DNA of 64,000 nucleotides from Gemmatimonadota bacterium (GTDB lineage Bacteria; Gemmatimonadota; Gemmatimonadetes; Longimicrobiales; Longimicrobiaceae). The notes under the pieces are model-generated. The model was not told the origin of the DNA. It ran no database searches and saw only the letters and a list, made by a program, of their open reading frames with translations. The stretch lies in NCBI GenBank assembly GCA_028287185.1, contig JAQBQD010000043.1:124001-188000 (forward strand). Reading direction: 5' to 3'. Shown here piece after piece: positions 53,498 to 62,660 of the stretch (positions within the stretch are counted from its first letter, which is position 1; every line of letters starts with the position of its first letter). The position numbers were made by a program, and so were the translations under genes.

Positions 53498-54346
53498 ATG
53501 TCCGAAGGACTTTCGCCTGCGGAGCAGAAGGCGGCGTTCGGCCGCACGGTGGCGGAGCGCTTCGCCAACCGGCTCATGCTGAACGTACCGTCGCGCGGCA
53601 ACACCAAGGTCGAGGCGCTCCTCGAGCGCATCAATCGCGACGACGAGATGTACGCCCTGTGGCTGGCCGCCAACGTGAACGCCGTGGAGCGCCTGGGCAT
53701 GACCGACCACGGGCCGGTGCACGTCAAGATCGTGATGAACATCGCCATCAAGCTGCTGCGCGTGCTGGTGGAGCACGGCGTGGAGCCCGGCGTGGTCACC
53801 AACTACGGCATGGGCGTGGACGACGCCGAGGTGGTGGTGATCCTGGCCTCGCTGCTGCACGACACCGGCATGTCCATCCACCGCGCCGACCACGAGGGCT
53901 TCTCGCTCTTCGTGGCGCAGGGCAAGGTGAAGGAGCTGCTGGAGGGGCTGTACGACACCGCCACGGCCACCATCGTGCGCAGCGAGGTGCTGCACGCCAT
54001 CATCGCCCACCGCTCCGGGGGCAAGCCGCTCACCGTGGAGGCCGGCGTGGTGCGCGTCGCCGACGCGCTGGACATGGCCAAGGGCCGCTCGCGCATCCCC
54101 TTCGCCTCGGGTTCCACCAGCATCCACAGCATCTCGGCCGCCGCCATCGAGGCCGTGCACATCGAGGCGGGGCAGGACAAGCCCGTGCGCCTGCGCATCG
54201 AGATGTCCAACTCCGCCGGCGTCTTCCAGCTCGACCAGCTCTTCCGCGAGAAGCTGTCCGGCAGCGGCCTGGAGCGCTACGTGGAGCTGGAGGCCAACAT
54301 CGAGGGCGAGGGCGAGAAGAAGCTTTTCACCTCGTTCCACCTGTAG
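53498..54346 (+). CDS. HD-domain phosphohydrolase-like protein
   Basis: A 282-aa protein. The metal site follows the HD pattern: DHGPVHVKIVMNIAIK, then ASLLHDTGMSIHRADHEG (H-D pair), a late histidine-bearing HAIIAHRSGGKPL and the final Asp in VRVADALDMAKGRSRIPF. Substrate unknown; nucleotide or signalling nucleotide hydrolysis is the usual role of the fold. The C-terminal domain (VRLRIEMSNSAGVFQLDQLF) is beta-rich. The ATG at 53498 has only a GAGA/ACCGAG region as possible ribosome site. Cytoplasmic; no signal. Confidence 0.85.
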   Translation: MSEGLSPAEQKAAFGRTVAERFANRLMLNVPSRGNTKVEALLERINRDDEMYALWLAANVNAVERLGMTDHGPVHVKIVMNIAIKLLRVLVEHGVEPGVVTNYGMGVDDAEVVVILASLLHDTGMSIHRADHEGFSLFVAQGKVKELLEGLYDTATATIVRSEVLHAIIAHRSGGKPLTVEAGVVRVADALDMAKGRSRIPFASGSTSIHSISAAAIEAVHIEAGQDKPVRLRIEMSNSAGVFQLDQLFREKLSGSGLERYVELEANIEGEGEKKLFTSFHL

Positions 54347-54529
54347 ACGCGGCGCGGCTCATGCCCCGTGGCCGCGCCGTCGGAACGGACGGCGGCGCGG
54401 CTTTGCCACAACCACATCGAACGACATGCCTTCAGAGAAGTCTCTACACACGCAACTTGAATGCACGTGGTCGATGTGCGTGTATCGCATTCGATTGAAG
54501 ATTTCGCCTCCGAATCGAGATGAGGCACC

Positions 54530-55369
54530 GTGCGGGTCCTGATCACCGGCGGCGCGGGCCTGCTGGGCAGCACGCTCATCGAGCACGCGCCGATGGATGC
54601 GGAGGTCCACGCCACGTACCGCAGCATCCCGGTGGTCGCGCCTCGCTCGGCGCAGGTGGAGCTTTCGGATGCGGACGCGGTGGCGGCGCTGTGGGCGGAG
54701 GTTCGCCCGGAGCTGGTGATCCACACCGCGTACTCGATGGAGTCCGGCGAGCGCGACGTGTGGCAGGCGACCCGGAACGTCGTCCGCGCGACCAGCGACG
54801 TCGGCGCCGCGCTGATCCACATGAGCACCGACGCGCTGCTGGACGGCGAGCACGGGCCGTATGCGGAGGACGCGAAGCCCGCCCCCGTGCACGAGTATGG
54901 GCGCTGGAAGGCACAGGCCGAGCGCCACGTGCGGGCCGAGATGCCCGGCGCGGCCGTCGTCCGCACGTCGCTGGTGACGCGCCTGGCGCCGCTGGACCCG
55001 CGCAGCGCCTGGATCGCCGGCTCGCTGCGCGACGGCCGGCCGCTCACGCTGTTCGTCGACGAACTGCGCTGCCCCATCGCCGGCGACGACCTGGCCCGGC
55101 AGCTCTGGGAGATCGCCTCGCTCCCCGCGGATGAGCGTGCCGGCATGTGGCACCTGGCGGGGCCGGAAGCGCTCAGCCGCTACGCGCTGGGCCTGCTGGT
55201 GGCGGCGCACGAGGGGCTGGATCCCGCCGCCATCACGCCCGCGCTCAGCGCCGCCAGCCCGTCGCCGCGGCCGCGCGACCTGCGCCTGCTGACGGCGCGC
55301 GCGGACCGGGCGCTACGGACCCGCGCGCGGCCCATCAGCGAGCTGCTGCTGGAGAGGCGCCGCCGGTAG
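54530..55369 (+). CDS. RmlD-like short-chain dehydrogenase
   Basis: A 279-aa NAD(P)-binding SDR. The dinucleotide fold is VLITGGAGLLGSTLIEHAP; then ELVIHTAYSMESGERD and the active-site set ALIHMSTDALLDGEHGPYAED ... Y-G-R-W-K-A (YxxxK). This matches the dTDP-4-dehydrorhamnose reductase branch, though the substrate can differ. The GTG at 54530 begins the strand directly. The bases just upstream (54400-54530) are AT-richer and probably carry the promoter. No other rhamnose gene is adjacent; a sugar nucleotidyltransferase is encoded 28 kb away. Confidence 0.88.
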   Translation: MRVLITGGAGLLGSTLIEHAPMDAEVHATYRSIPVVAPRSAQVELSDADAVAALWAEVRPELVIHTAYSMESGERDVWQATRNVVRATSDVGAALIHMSTDALLDGEHGPYAEDAKPAPVHEYGRWKAQAERHVRAEMPGAAVVRTSLVTRLAPLDPRSAWIAGSLRDGRPLTLFVDELRCPIAGDDLARQLWEIASLPADERAGMWHLAGPEALSRYALGLLVAAHEGLDPAAITPALSAASPSPRPRDLRLLTARADRALRTRARPISELLLERRRR

Positions 55370-55534
55370 ACGGAGCGCGATGCAGGCCGAACCGCCATTC
55401 GACGTCGGTGCGTCGATCAGCCGCGATGCTTCGTCGGTTACGGACCTCCGTGTGTCACGCGGAACGCGTTTCCATCGTTTACGGGGCGGTGTCTCGCCGG
55501 CGGTGGGGCACGGACGCACGAACGGAGAACGCGA

Positions 55535-55948
55535 ATGACGGTACGACGGATGGCGGGATGGATCGCGCAGGCCGCCGCGGTGGCCGCGGGGCTCGCGTTC
55601 TTCGGCGCGTGCAGGATCGAGCGGTCGCCCACCGGCCCCATCTGTCCCGCCGTCGTGCAGCGCGCGATCGAGGTGACGGTCACGGACCAGGCCACGGGCG
55701 CGCCGGCCGCCGCGGGAGCCGTCGGCACCCTGCGCGACGGCCCGTACGCCGAAACCATGCAGGCCGTCGGCTTCACGAACGGGGTCGCGACCACGCTCGG
55801 CGGCGCCACGGGCCGCCCGGGACTCTACGACGTGCGCGTGGAGAAGGCAGGATACCAGCCGTGGGAGGCGATCGGCGTCCGGAGCGAGAGCGACGCGTGC
55901 GGGGTGAGGACGGTGCCGCTCACGGCCGCGCTGCACACTGCTCCCTGA
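55535..55948 (+). CDS. lipoprotein with carboxypeptidase-regulatory-like domain
   Basis: A 137-aa predicted lipoprotein. The signal ends in LAFFGAC (Cys at about 26). The mature part is one transthyretin-like beta-sandwich: IEVTVTDQATGAPAAAGAVGTL, PGLYDVRVEKAGYQPWEAIGV, and closing VRTVPLTAAL. Three further cysteines may form disulfides. Such domains bind or display at the outer surface; the target is unknown. It is between the SDR and gltX genes on the same strand with gaps over 150 nt. Confidence 0.78.
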   Translation: MTVRRMAGWIAQAAAVAAGLAFFGACRIERSPTGPICPAVVQRAIEVTVTDQATGAPAAAGAVGTLRDGPYAETMQAVGFTNGVATTLGGATGRPGLYDVRVEKAGYQPWEAIGVRSESDACGVRTVPLTAALHTAP

Positions 55949-56185
55949 CCCGGCGGCCGCTTTTCCGATCGGCGGAACGCAGCCGCACGACGAGGCGGAC
56001 ACCGGCGCGGTGCCCGCCTCGTTCGCGTTCGGCCCCTGTCGGGTGATGGACCGGGAGGGCGGACGGGGTTCCGCGACTGGCGCCACGGCGAGACGATGGC
56101 TTACGTTTCCGGCTTCGATCCCGACGACGGGCGCGGCCTCCGCGGGCGCGCACGAATGCATACCGACCGGCAAGGACACCCGACG

Positions 56186-57625
56186 ATGGCCCAGGCACCC
56201 CGCGTCCGCTTCGCCCCCAGCCCCACCGGGTACCTGCACGTGGGCGGGGCGCGCACCGCGCTGTTCAACTGGCTGTACGCGAAGCAGACGGGCGGCGTCT
56301 TCGTGCTGCGCATCGAAGACACCGACCGCGAGCGCAGCACCGGCGAGTCCACGGCCACCATCCTGGACGGCATGGCGTGGCTGGGGCTGTCGTGGGACGA
56401 GGGCCCCGTGCACCAGGCGGACGGCCTGGAGCGCCACCGGGCCGACGCCGCGCGCATGCTGGCGGACGGCAGCGCCTACCGCTGCTTCTGCACGCCCCTG
56501 GTGCTGCAGGCCAAGCGCGATGCCATGAAGGACGAGTACCGCTACGACCGCACCTGCTACGGCGTCCCCGCGGACGAGTCCGCGCGCCGGGCGGCGGCGG
56601 GCGAGCCGTTCACGGTGCGGTTCCGGGTGCCCGGGGGCGCGACGGAGTGGGACGACGTGGTGCACGGTCCCACGCGCTTCGCCAACGAGAGCATCGAGGA
56701 CTTCATCGTCCTGCGCACGGACGGCACGCCCATCTACAACCTGGCCGTGGTGTCCGACGACATCGACATGCGCATCACCCACGTCATCCGTGGCGACGAC
56801 CACATCTCCAACACGCCCAAGCAGATCCTGCTGTACCAGGCGTTGGGGGCCGGCGTGCCCACCTTCGCCCACCTGCCCATGATCCTGGGGCCGGACGGGC
56901 GCAAGCTGTCCAAGCGGCGCAACGCCGTGGCGGTGGGCGACTACGCCGGCTCCGGCATCCTTCCCGCCGCCCTCGTGAACTTCCTCGCGCTCCTGGGATG
57001 GAACCCCGGCGACGAGCAGGAGGTGATGACCCTGGACGAGCTGGTGCAGCGCTTCAGCCTGGAGCGCATCAACAAGAAGGGCGCCGTGTTCGACACCGGC
57101 AAGCTGGAGTGGATGAACGGCCAGCACCTGGCCCGCACCCCCTCCGCCGACCTGCTTCCGCTCGTCGCCCCGCTGCTCGTCGGCGCGGGGCTTCTCACGG
57201 AAGCGGACGTCGACGCGCGGCGCGACTGGCTGCTGTGGCTGCTGGACCTGACCAAGGTGCGCGCCCGCACCGTGCCCGAGATCGCCGAGCAGGCCCGCGT
57301 CTTTCTGGCCGACCCGGCAGGGTACGACCCCGAGGTGGCGGCCAAGCAGTGGAAGGACCGGGAACAGGCGGCGTCCGTGCTGGACGCGGTGGCCGCGCGG
57401 CTGCGTACGGTGCAGCCGTGGGAGCCCGCGGGCATCGAGGCCGGGCTGCGGGAGGCGGCCGAGGCGGCCGGGCTCGGCTTCGGCAAGGTCGTGCACCCGC
57501 TGCGGCTGGCGTTGACGGGCGGAGGGGCCAGCCCGGGCATCGACCAGGTGGTTGCACTTCTGGGGCGCGAGGTTACGCTGCGACGCATCGAAGCCGCCAA
57601 GGCGTGGCTGGCGGCGGGCGCCTGA
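56186..57625 (+). CDS. gltX: glutamate--tRNA ligase
   Basis: Charges tRNA-Glu (and tRNA-Gln in organisms with the amidotransferase route). At 479 aa it has the normal size. Class I motifs: FAPSPTGYLHVGGARTALFN (HIGH-like HVGG) and the KMSKS-like KLSKRR. The zinc-less connective segment carries YRCFCTPLVLQ and YDRTCYGV. The catalytic fold is followed by the anticodon-binding helices (about 330-479, KAWLAAGA end). The ATG at 56186 has AAGGA 9 nt upstream; an ATG 30 codons earlier lacks one. The lexA promoter begins 15 nt after the stop. Confidence 0.96.
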   Translation: MAQAPRVRFAPSPTGYLHVGGARTALFNWLYAKQTGGVFVLRIEDTDRERSTGESTATILDGMAWLGLSWDEGPVHQADGLERHRADAARMLADGSAYRCFCTPLVLQAKRDAMKDEYRYDRTCYGVPADESARRAAAGEPFTVRFRVPGGATEWDDVVHGPTRFANESIEDFIVLRTDGTPIYNLAVVSDDIDMRITHVIRGDDHISNTPKQILLYQALGAGVPTFAHLPMILGPDGRKLSKRRNAVAVGDYAGSGILPAALVNFLALLGWNPGDEQEVMTLDELVQRFSLERINKKGAVFDTGKLEWMNGQHLARTPSADLLPLVAPLLVGAGLLTEADVDARRDWLLWLLDLTKVRARTVPEIAEQARVFLADPAGYDPEVAAKQWKDREQAASVLDAVAARLRTVQPWEPAGIEAGLREAAEAAGLGFGKVVHPLRLALTGGGASPGIDQVVALLGREVTLRRIEAAKAWLAAGA

Positions 57626-57640
57626 CGCGCAAGATTCTTG

Positions 57641-57669
57641 TTGACATTCGTTTCCCGTCGTCTCACATT
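57641..57669 (+). promoter_or_regulatory. candidate lexA promoter
   Basis: TTGACA (57641-57646) with CACATT (57664-57669) 17 nt away. The -35 is perfect, the -10 weak. A start near 57676 gives a leader of about 210 nt. Confidence 0.5.
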
Positions 57670-57678
57670 GGCCCCAGG

Positions 57679-57885
57679 GCGCGACTCGGGAGGCGGCGGT
57701 AGCGGCGTGCGGGGTTCCCGTGGCACATGGGCACCACCGCCGATCCGGGGGGTGACGAGGGGGGAGTCGCGCTGCCCAGCGCCGGTCCTCCCTTCCTTCC
57801 TTTCCAGATGTGCCCATTCGGGCGAGCAAACCCCCGGTAAGTCCCTTCGGGGGGAAACGTACCCACGACTCCGTGGGAGGGCACC
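57679..57885 (+). ncRNA. structured 5' leader of lexA (unclassified RNA)
   Basis: Several pairings stack in this leader. GCGCGACTC (57679-57687) closes with GAGTCGCGC (57764-57772). Inside it GGCGGCGGT (57692-57700) pairs with ACCACCGCC (57733-57741) with one mismatch, around an inner GTGC/GCAC plus GGG/CCC hairpin (57707-57726). Downstream are GCCC/GGGC (57812-57823), CCCCCG/CGGGGG (57831-57853) and CCCACG/CGTGGG (57862-57877), the last covering part of the GGGAGGG ribosome site. It matches no riboswitch consensus I know. Co-variation has not been tested, so the structure is a hypothesis. Confidence 0.5.
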
Positions 57886-58536
57886 ATGCCGGAGCCTCTC
57901 AACAAGATCGAGCGACGCATCCTGAACTACCTGGTCGACTACCTGAAGGAGAACACGTACCAGCCCAGCATCCGCGAGATCGGCAAGCGGTTCGGGATCA
58001 AGTCGACCAAGACCGTTTCGGAGCACCTGCAGTCCCTCGCCGACAAGGGCCACATCGAGCGTGACGCCTCGCGCTCGCGCGGCGTCAAGATCCTGGGGAT
58101 GAACCTGTCGCCCTCCGTGGTCAGCATCCCCTTCTACGGGAAGATCGCCGCCGGCAAGCCGTCCCTGCTTCGCGAGCACGTGCGCGACGAGTACGAGATG
58201 GACAAGCGGTTCGCCCCCTCGGCCGACGCCTTCTTCCTGCAGATCAAGGGCGAGAGCATGATGGGCGCCGGCATCCTGGACGGCGACCTGGTGCTCGTGG
58301 ACCCGGTGGAGGCCGCCGACCTGGGCGACGGCGACGTGGTGGCGGTGCGCCTCGACGAGGACGCCACCGTCAAGCGCTACTTCTTGCGCGACGGCACCGT
58401 GGTGCTGGAGCCCGCCAACCCCGAGTTCCCGCCCATCGTGGTGGGGCACAAGGAGCCGCTGGAGGTGCTGGGCCGCGTGATCGGGCTGTTCCGCCAGCTC
58501 GGCGCCGCCATGAAGGCGCAGCCCGTCGGCGTCTGA
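57886..58536 (+). CDS. lexA: LexA repressor
   Basis: SOS-response repressor and self-cleaving serine protease, 216 aa. The winged helix (1-70) has RRILNYLVDYLKENTYQPSIREIG with recognition helix KSTKTVSEHL. Self-cleavage is expected at Ala89-Gly90 in YGKIAAGKP. The catalytic dyad is Ser124 (KGESMMGAGI) and Lys163 (DATVKRY). The N-terminus differs slightly from the Gram-positive consensus, so its operator may also differ; no SOS box could be recognised here. GGGAGGG lies 4 nt before the ATG. A strong terminator follows at 58555. Confidence 0.96.
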   Translation: MPEPLNKIERRILNYLVDYLKENTYQPSIREIGKRFGIKSTKTVSEHLQSLADKGHIERDASRSRGVKILGMNLSPSVVSIPFYGKIAAGKPSLLREHVRDEYEMDKRFAPSADAFFLQIKGESMMGAGILDGDLVLVDPVEAADLGDGDVVAVRLDEDATVKRYFLRDGTVVLEPANPEFPPIVVGHKEPLEVLGRVIGLFRQLGAAMKAQPVGV

Positions 58537-58554
58537 GCGCCGTGCCGCAGCTAG

Positions 58555-58590
58555 AAGGGACCCCGGCGCCGCCGTGCGCCGGGGTCCCTT
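58555..58590 (+). terminator. Rho-independent terminator of lexA
   Basis: AAGGGACCCCGGCGC (58555-58569) pairs with GCGCCGGGGTCCCTT (58576-58590), 15 bp, loop of six, followed by T and TGCG. Confidence 0.85.
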
Positions 58591-58711
58591 TGCGTATATC
58601 ATCCATCCGGTCCGCCGCCCGTCGAAGCTCGCGCCCGCGTCGGCGGCGGCACGAGAGGGGTCGCGGACGAGACGGTCGCGCCGGATGGGCTTCTTCGGAG
58701 GGTGGGACGGG

Positions 58712-59248
58712 ATGACGGATGCCGAGGGCGGGGCGGGGATGCCGGCCGCCGGCGCGGGGAGCGCCGAGGACGAGGGGTGGATGCGGGTCGCGCTCGAGGA
58801 AGCGGCCGCGGCACAGGCGTTGGGCGAGGTGCCCGTGGGCGCCGTCCTCGTCCGCGGCGGCGAGCTGGTGGCGCGCGGGCACAACCTGACGCACACGCTG
58901 CAGGACCCCAGCGCCCACGCCGAGATGGTGGCCATCCGCCGCGCGGCGCAGACCATCGGGCACTGGCGGCTGCTGGACTGCGCGCTCTACGTCACCCTGG
59001 AGCCGTGCACCATGTGCTCGGGGGCCATCGTCCTGGCCCGCATCCCCCGCCTGGTCTACGGCGCGCCGGACCCCAAGGCCGGCATGACGGGCTCGCTCGG
59101 AAACCTGGTCCAGCACCCGCGCCTCAACCACCGCGTCGATCTCGTCGGCGGAGTGCTGGAGCGCGAGTGCGGCGACGTGCTCCGCGCCTTCTTCCGCGCC
59201 CGCCGCCGCCGGCCGGAGCCCGACGCGCCGCAGGAGCCCCTCGAGTAG
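58712..59248 (+). CDS. tadA: tRNA-specific adenosine deaminase
   Basis: Deaminates the wobble adenosine (A34) of tRNA-Arg(ACG) to inosine. A 178-aa protein with the cytidine/adenosine deaminase zinc site: HAE in DPSAHAEMVAIRR and PCxxC in LEPCTMCSGAI; also ARIPRLVYGAPDPKAG and a Phe-Phe-Arg C-terminal helix. A Glu/Ala-rich N-terminal extension of about 22 residues precedes the fold. The start ATG at 58712 has GGAGG about 10 nt upstream; an ATG at 58685 is possible. Confidence 0.94.
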   Translation: MTDAEGGAGMPAAGAGSAEDEGWMRVALEEAAAAQALGEVPVGAVLVRGGELVARGHNLTHTLQDPSAHAEMVAIRRAAQTIGHWRLLDCALYVTLEPCTMCSGAIVLARIPRLVYGAPDPKAGMTGSLGNLVQHPRLNHRVDLVGGVLERECGDVLRAFFRARRRRPEPDAPQEPLE

Positions 59249-59366
59249 CGCCCCGCACGGCACTCCCCGAGCCCGCTCCTTCGAGACGGATTGTGCCTCC
59301 GCTGTCTTCGCTGAGGGTCCCGTGCCTCCCGTCCATCGCGATGCTCTCAACCGCTGGAGTCCGTTG

Positions 59367-59504
59367 ATGGACTTCTTCTTGGATGCAGGCCACTTCAAGC
59401 ACCTGCTCGCCGCGATCGTCCTGCGGTCGCGCATCGGCGACCTGGTGAGCACCCGGGTGGCGAGCCCCACGCTGCGGCTGGAAGCCAATCCTCTCGTCCG
59501 GCGG
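59367..59504 (+). pseudogene. truncated membrane-protein gene remnant
   Basis: From the ATG at 59367 the frame reads a coherent 46 residues (MDFFLDAGHFKHLLAA ... GDLVSTRVASPTLRLEANPLV). The G-D-L-x-S-T ... E-A-N-P motif resembles the start of small DUF5658-like membrane proteins, which normally continue for over 100 residues with several helices. Here the reading frame runs on to 59708 but becomes Arg/Pro-rich with no helix, and no other frame resumes the family pattern. I read it as a gene cut off after about a third; a frameshift or deletion is likely. The rest of the 59249-59760 interval holds nothing else I can support. Confidence 0.45.
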
Positions 59505-59759
59505 CGCCATCGCCGTGCACGGTGGCCTGTACGTCCGCCGGCTCTTCCGGCGACGCGCCCGTGTCCGGTGGAGAGCCCGAGCCGGCGATCGCTTCGGCCT
59601 GAATCGCTGCTTTCTCCGACACGCGCGGATCGGACGATTCGCGTCGGCGAATCCTGGTCGATGATCGGCGTCCGCGGCCGTCGACCCAGCCTTCCGAGGG
59701 CAGGGTAGCGGCCTTCCGCCGTGCGGTGGCGGGAGGCCCGTTTGTGCCTGTCCACCGCG

Positions 59760-59789
59760 TTGACACCGCCGTGCGGGCGGGGCTAAGTT
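59760..59789 (+). promoter_or_regulatory. promoter of the pyr operon
   Basis: TTGACA (59760-59765), an 18-nt spacer and TAAGTT (59784-59789). Predicted start near 59796, so the leader before pyrR is only about 38 nt with no room for a PyrR attenuator. Confidence 0.75.
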
Positions 59790-59833
59790 TCCGCGTTCTC
59801 CACCCCCTGCCGCACACGCCCGCGCCCGCCGTG

Positions 59834-60385
59834 ATGAGCGACTCCCAGCGAAGATCCGTGATGGACACCGCGGCCGTCGAGCGCGCCCTGGCGCGCATGG
59901 CGCGCGAGGTGGTGGAGCGCACGGGGGGCACCGAGCGGCTGGTGCTGGTGGGCATCCACCGGCGCGGCGTGGACCTGGCGCGGTGGCTGGCGGACGAGAT
60001 CGGGCGGACGGAGGGCGTGCAGGTGCCCACGGGTTCGCTGGACATCACCCTGTACCGCGACGACCTGATGGTGGTGGGGCCGCGGCCGGTGGTGGGGCGC
60101 ACCGAGCTGCCGGACGGCGGCATCGACGGGCAGCAGGTGGTGATCGTGGACGACGTGCTGTACACGGGCCGCACCGTGCGCGCGGCGCTGGACGAGCTGG
60201 CCGACTTCGGCCGCCCGCGCCGCATATTGCTCTGCGTGCTGGCGGACCGCGGCGGGCGCGAGCTTCCCATCCAGGCCGACATCGTGGGCGCACAGGTGCC
60301 GGTGCCGGAGGGGGGCCGCGTGGAGGTGCTGGTGCCGGGAACGGACGGAAGCCTGGGGGTGGAGGTGGTGGGAGGAAACGGCTGA
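59834..60385 (+). CDS. pyrR: PyrR bifunctional regulator/uracil phosphoribosyltransferase
   Basis: A 183-aa PyrR of the usual length. The PRPP site is [23 protein letters not shown]; preceding [16 protein letters not shown] and [12 protein letters not shown] are PyrR signatures, and [16 protein letters not shown] closes the fold. It binds pyr mRNA in response to UMP in Firmicutes and also makes UMP. Here the leader is too short for attenuation, so regulation, if any, must be by blocking translation or another route. The ATG at 59834 lacks a visible ribosome site. Its stop overlaps the pyrB start by one base (TGATG). Confidence 0.93.
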   Translation: MSDSQRRSVMDTAAVERALARMAREVVERTGGTERLVLVGIHRRGVDLARWLADEIGRTEGVQVPTGSLDITLYRDDLMVVGPRPVVGRTELPDGGIDGQQVVIVDDVLYTGRTVRAALDELADFGRPRRILLCVLADRGGRELPIQADIVGAQVPVPEGGRVEVLVPGTDGSLGVEVVGGNG

Positions 60386-61368
60386 TGGCGCAGGCACCCG
60401 AGCAGACGGCGCCCGCGCTGGGCAAGGACCTGTTGGGGCTCGAAGAGTTGAGCCGCGGGCAGATCCTGTCCATCCTGGACACCGCCGAGCGCTTCAAGGA
60501 GATCTCGGTTCGCCCGGTGAAGAAGGTGCCGGCGCTGCGCAACCGCACCATCGTCAACGCCTTCTTCGAGAACAGCACGCGCACCCGCGTGTCGTTCGAG
60601 TTCGCCGAGAAGCGCATGGGCGCCGACACGGTGAGCATCAGCACCAGCGGCAGCTCGGTGCAGAAGGGCGAGACGCTGGTGGACACGGCGCGCAACCTGG
60701 AGGCGATGGGGATCGACATGGTGGTCATCCGCCACTCGTCGTCGGGCTCCGCGCGCTTCCTGGCCGAGCGCATCCCGAGCAACGTCATCAACGCGGGCGA
60801 CGGCAAGCACGAGCACCCCACGCAGGGGCTGCTGGACCTGCTCACCATCCGCGACCACCGGGGCCGCATCGAGGGGCTGAAGGTGTGCATCGTGGGCGAC
60901 GTGCTGCACTCGCGCGTGGCCCGCAGCAACATCCACGGCCTGAAGCGCCTGGGTGCGCAGGTGGCCGTCTGCGGCCCCGCCACGCTGCTGCCCGCCGCCG
61001 TCGCGGAGCTGGGCGTGACGGTGTTCCGGCGCATCGAGGAGGCGATCGAGTGGGCCGACGTGCTCAACGTGCTCCGCCTGCAGCTCGAGCGCATGAAGAG
61101 CGGCTTCATCCCCAGCCTGCGCGAGTACAACCGGGTGTTCGGCGTGACCCGCGCGCGCGTGGAGGCGGGGCCGCGCGACCTCCTCATCCTGCACCCCGGC
61201 CCCATGAACCGCGGCGTGGAGATCGACAGCGACGTGGCCGACGGGCCGCACTCCGTCATCCTGCAGCAGGTGACCAACGGCGTCGCGGTGCGGATGGCGG
61301 TGCTCTACCTCCTGTCCGGCGGGCGCGCGGAGCAGGCCGAGGCGGTGAAGCAGGGAGGCGACCCGTGA
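60385..61368 (+). CDS. pyrB: aspartate carbamoyltransferase, catalytic subunit
   Basis: Second enzyme of pyrimidine synthesis: carbamoyl phosphate plus aspartate to carbamoyl aspartate. At 327 aa. Signatures: the carbamoyl-phosphate loop [36 protein letters not shown] (swing loop), [32 protein letters not shown], and the C-terminal [24 protein letters not shown] lies 9 nt upstream of the ATG, inside the end of pyrR. It ends in a GTGA overlap with pyrC. No pyrI regulatory subunit is present, as usual in this operon type. Confidence 0.97.
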   Translation: MAQAPEQTAPALGKDLLGLEELSRGQILSILDTAERFKEISVRPVKKVPALRNRTIVNAFFENSTRTRVSFEFAEKRMGADTVSISTSGSSVQKGETLVDTARNLEAMGIDMVVIRHSSSGSARFLAERIPSNVINAGDGKHEHPTQGLLDLLTIRDHRGRIEGLKVCIVGDVLHSRVARSNIHGLKRLGAQVAVCGPATLLPAAVAELGVTVFRRIEEAIEWADVLNVLRLQLERMKSGFIPSLREYNRVFGVTRARVEAGPRDLLILHPGPMNRGVEIDSDVADGPHSVILQQVTNGVAVRMAVLYLLSGGRAEQAEAVKQGGDP

Positions 61369-62660
61369 GCGCGCGTCCCGTCCTGATCCGTGGAGGCCGC
61401 GTCGTCGATCCGTCGCAGGGGATGGACGCCGTCGTGGACGTCCTGCTGGTGGACGGCATCGTCGCCCGCATCGGCGAAGGCCTCGACGCCTCCGCCGAGA
61501 CGGAGGTCTTCGACGCGTCCGGCCTGGTGGTGACGCCGGGGCTGGTGGACGTGCACGTGCACCTGCGCGAGCCGGGCGGCGAGCACAAGGAAACCATCGA
61601 AAGCGGCGCGCGGGCGGCGGTGGCGGGGGGCTTCACCTCCGTCGTGGCGATGCCCAACACGGATCCGCCGATCGACTCGCCCGCCACCGTGGGGTACGTG
61701 CTCGCCGCCGGGCTGCGCGCGGGCCTGGCGCGCGTGTACCCCAGCGGGTGCATCACCCTGGGCCAGAAGGGCGAGCAGCTCACCGAGTTCGGCGAGCTGG
61801 CCGCGGCCGGCGCGGTCTGCGTGACGGACGACGGGCGCCCCGTGAGCAGTGCGGGCGTGATGCGCATGGCGCTGGAGTACGCGCTGACCTTCGACCTGCC
61901 CGTGGCCGTGCACTGCGAGGAGCTGACGCTCTCCCGCGGCGGCACCATGAACGAGGGCATCGTCGCCACGCGGCTGGGGCTGACCGGGGTCCCGAACGCC
62001 AGCGAGGACGTGATGATCGCCCGCGACCTGCTCCTCGCGCAGCTCACCGGTGGCCGCCTGCACGTGCAGCACGTAGCCACGCGCGGCGGGGTGGAGATGA
62101 TCCGCGCGGCGAAGGCCCGGGGCGTGCGCGTGACGGCGGAGGCGTCGCCGCACCACTTCTCGCTGACGGACGAGGCGGTGGAGTGGTACCGCACGGACGC
62201 CAAGATGAACCCGCCCCTGCGCTCCGCCGCGGATCGGGATGCGGTGAGGGAAGGCGTGCGCGACGGCACGCTGGACGTGATCGCCACCGACCACGCGCCG
62301 CACCACTACGACGAGAAGGAGCAGGCCTTCGAGGACGCACCCAACGGCATCGTGGGGTTGGAGACGTCGTTCGGGGTGGCGTTTACGGAGTTGGTGGAGA
62401 AGGGCGTGATCGACCTGGCCACGCTGGTGGACCGCATGAGCTGCACCCCCGCGCGGGCCCTGGGCCTGCCCGGCGGCACGCTGCGCGCGGGCGCGCCGGC
62501 GGACGTGACGGTGATCGACACGCGGGCGGAGTGGACGGTGGACGCGGCGAAGTTCGTGTCGCTGAGCCGCAACACGCCCTTCGCGGGATGGACGCTGCAC
62601 GGCAGGGCCGTGCGGACGATCGTGGGCGGAGCAACGGCATGGAGCGCGGAGGCGCGGTGA
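61365..62660 (+). CDS. pyrC: dihydroorotase
   Basis: Cyclises carbamoyl aspartate to dihydroorotate, a 431-aa class I dihydroorotase. The metal motif is [15 protein letters not shown]; further ligand histidines are in VAVHCEE and [11 protein letters not shown], and the catalytic Asp in [27 protein letters not shown] is a family signature. All catalytic residues are present, so this is an active enzyme and not a pyrC-like pseudo-subunit. The GTG start overlaps the pyrB stop (GTGA), and its own stop overlaps the next start the same way. Confidence 0.96.
   Translation: MSARPVLIRGGRVVDPSQGMDAVVDVLLVDGIVARIGEGLDASAETEVFDASGLVVTPGLVDVHVHLREPGGEHKETIESGARAAVAGGFTSVVAMPNTDPPIDSPATVGYVLAAGLRAGLARVYPSGCITLGQKGEQLTEFGELAAAGAVCVTDDGRPVSSAGVMRMALEYALTFDLPVAVHCEELTLSRGGTMNEGIVATRLGLTGVPNASEDVMIARDLLLAQLTGGRLHVQHVATRGGVEMIRAAKARGVRVTAEASPHHFSLTDEAVEWYRTDAKMNPPLRSAADRDAVREGVRDGTLDVIATDHAPHHYDEKEQAFEDAPNGIVGLETSFGVAFTELVEKGVIDLATLVDRMSCTPARALGLPGGTLRAGAPADVTVIDTRAEWTVDAAKFVSLSRNTPFAGWTLHGRAVRTIVGGATAWSAEAR

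Noticed and set aside
57670-57885. c-di-AMP (ydaO) or c-di-GMP riboswitch in the lexA leader
   Set aside because: Short stretches such as CGCCGATCC and GAGCAAACC look suggestive, but the other invariant blocks of those classes are missing.
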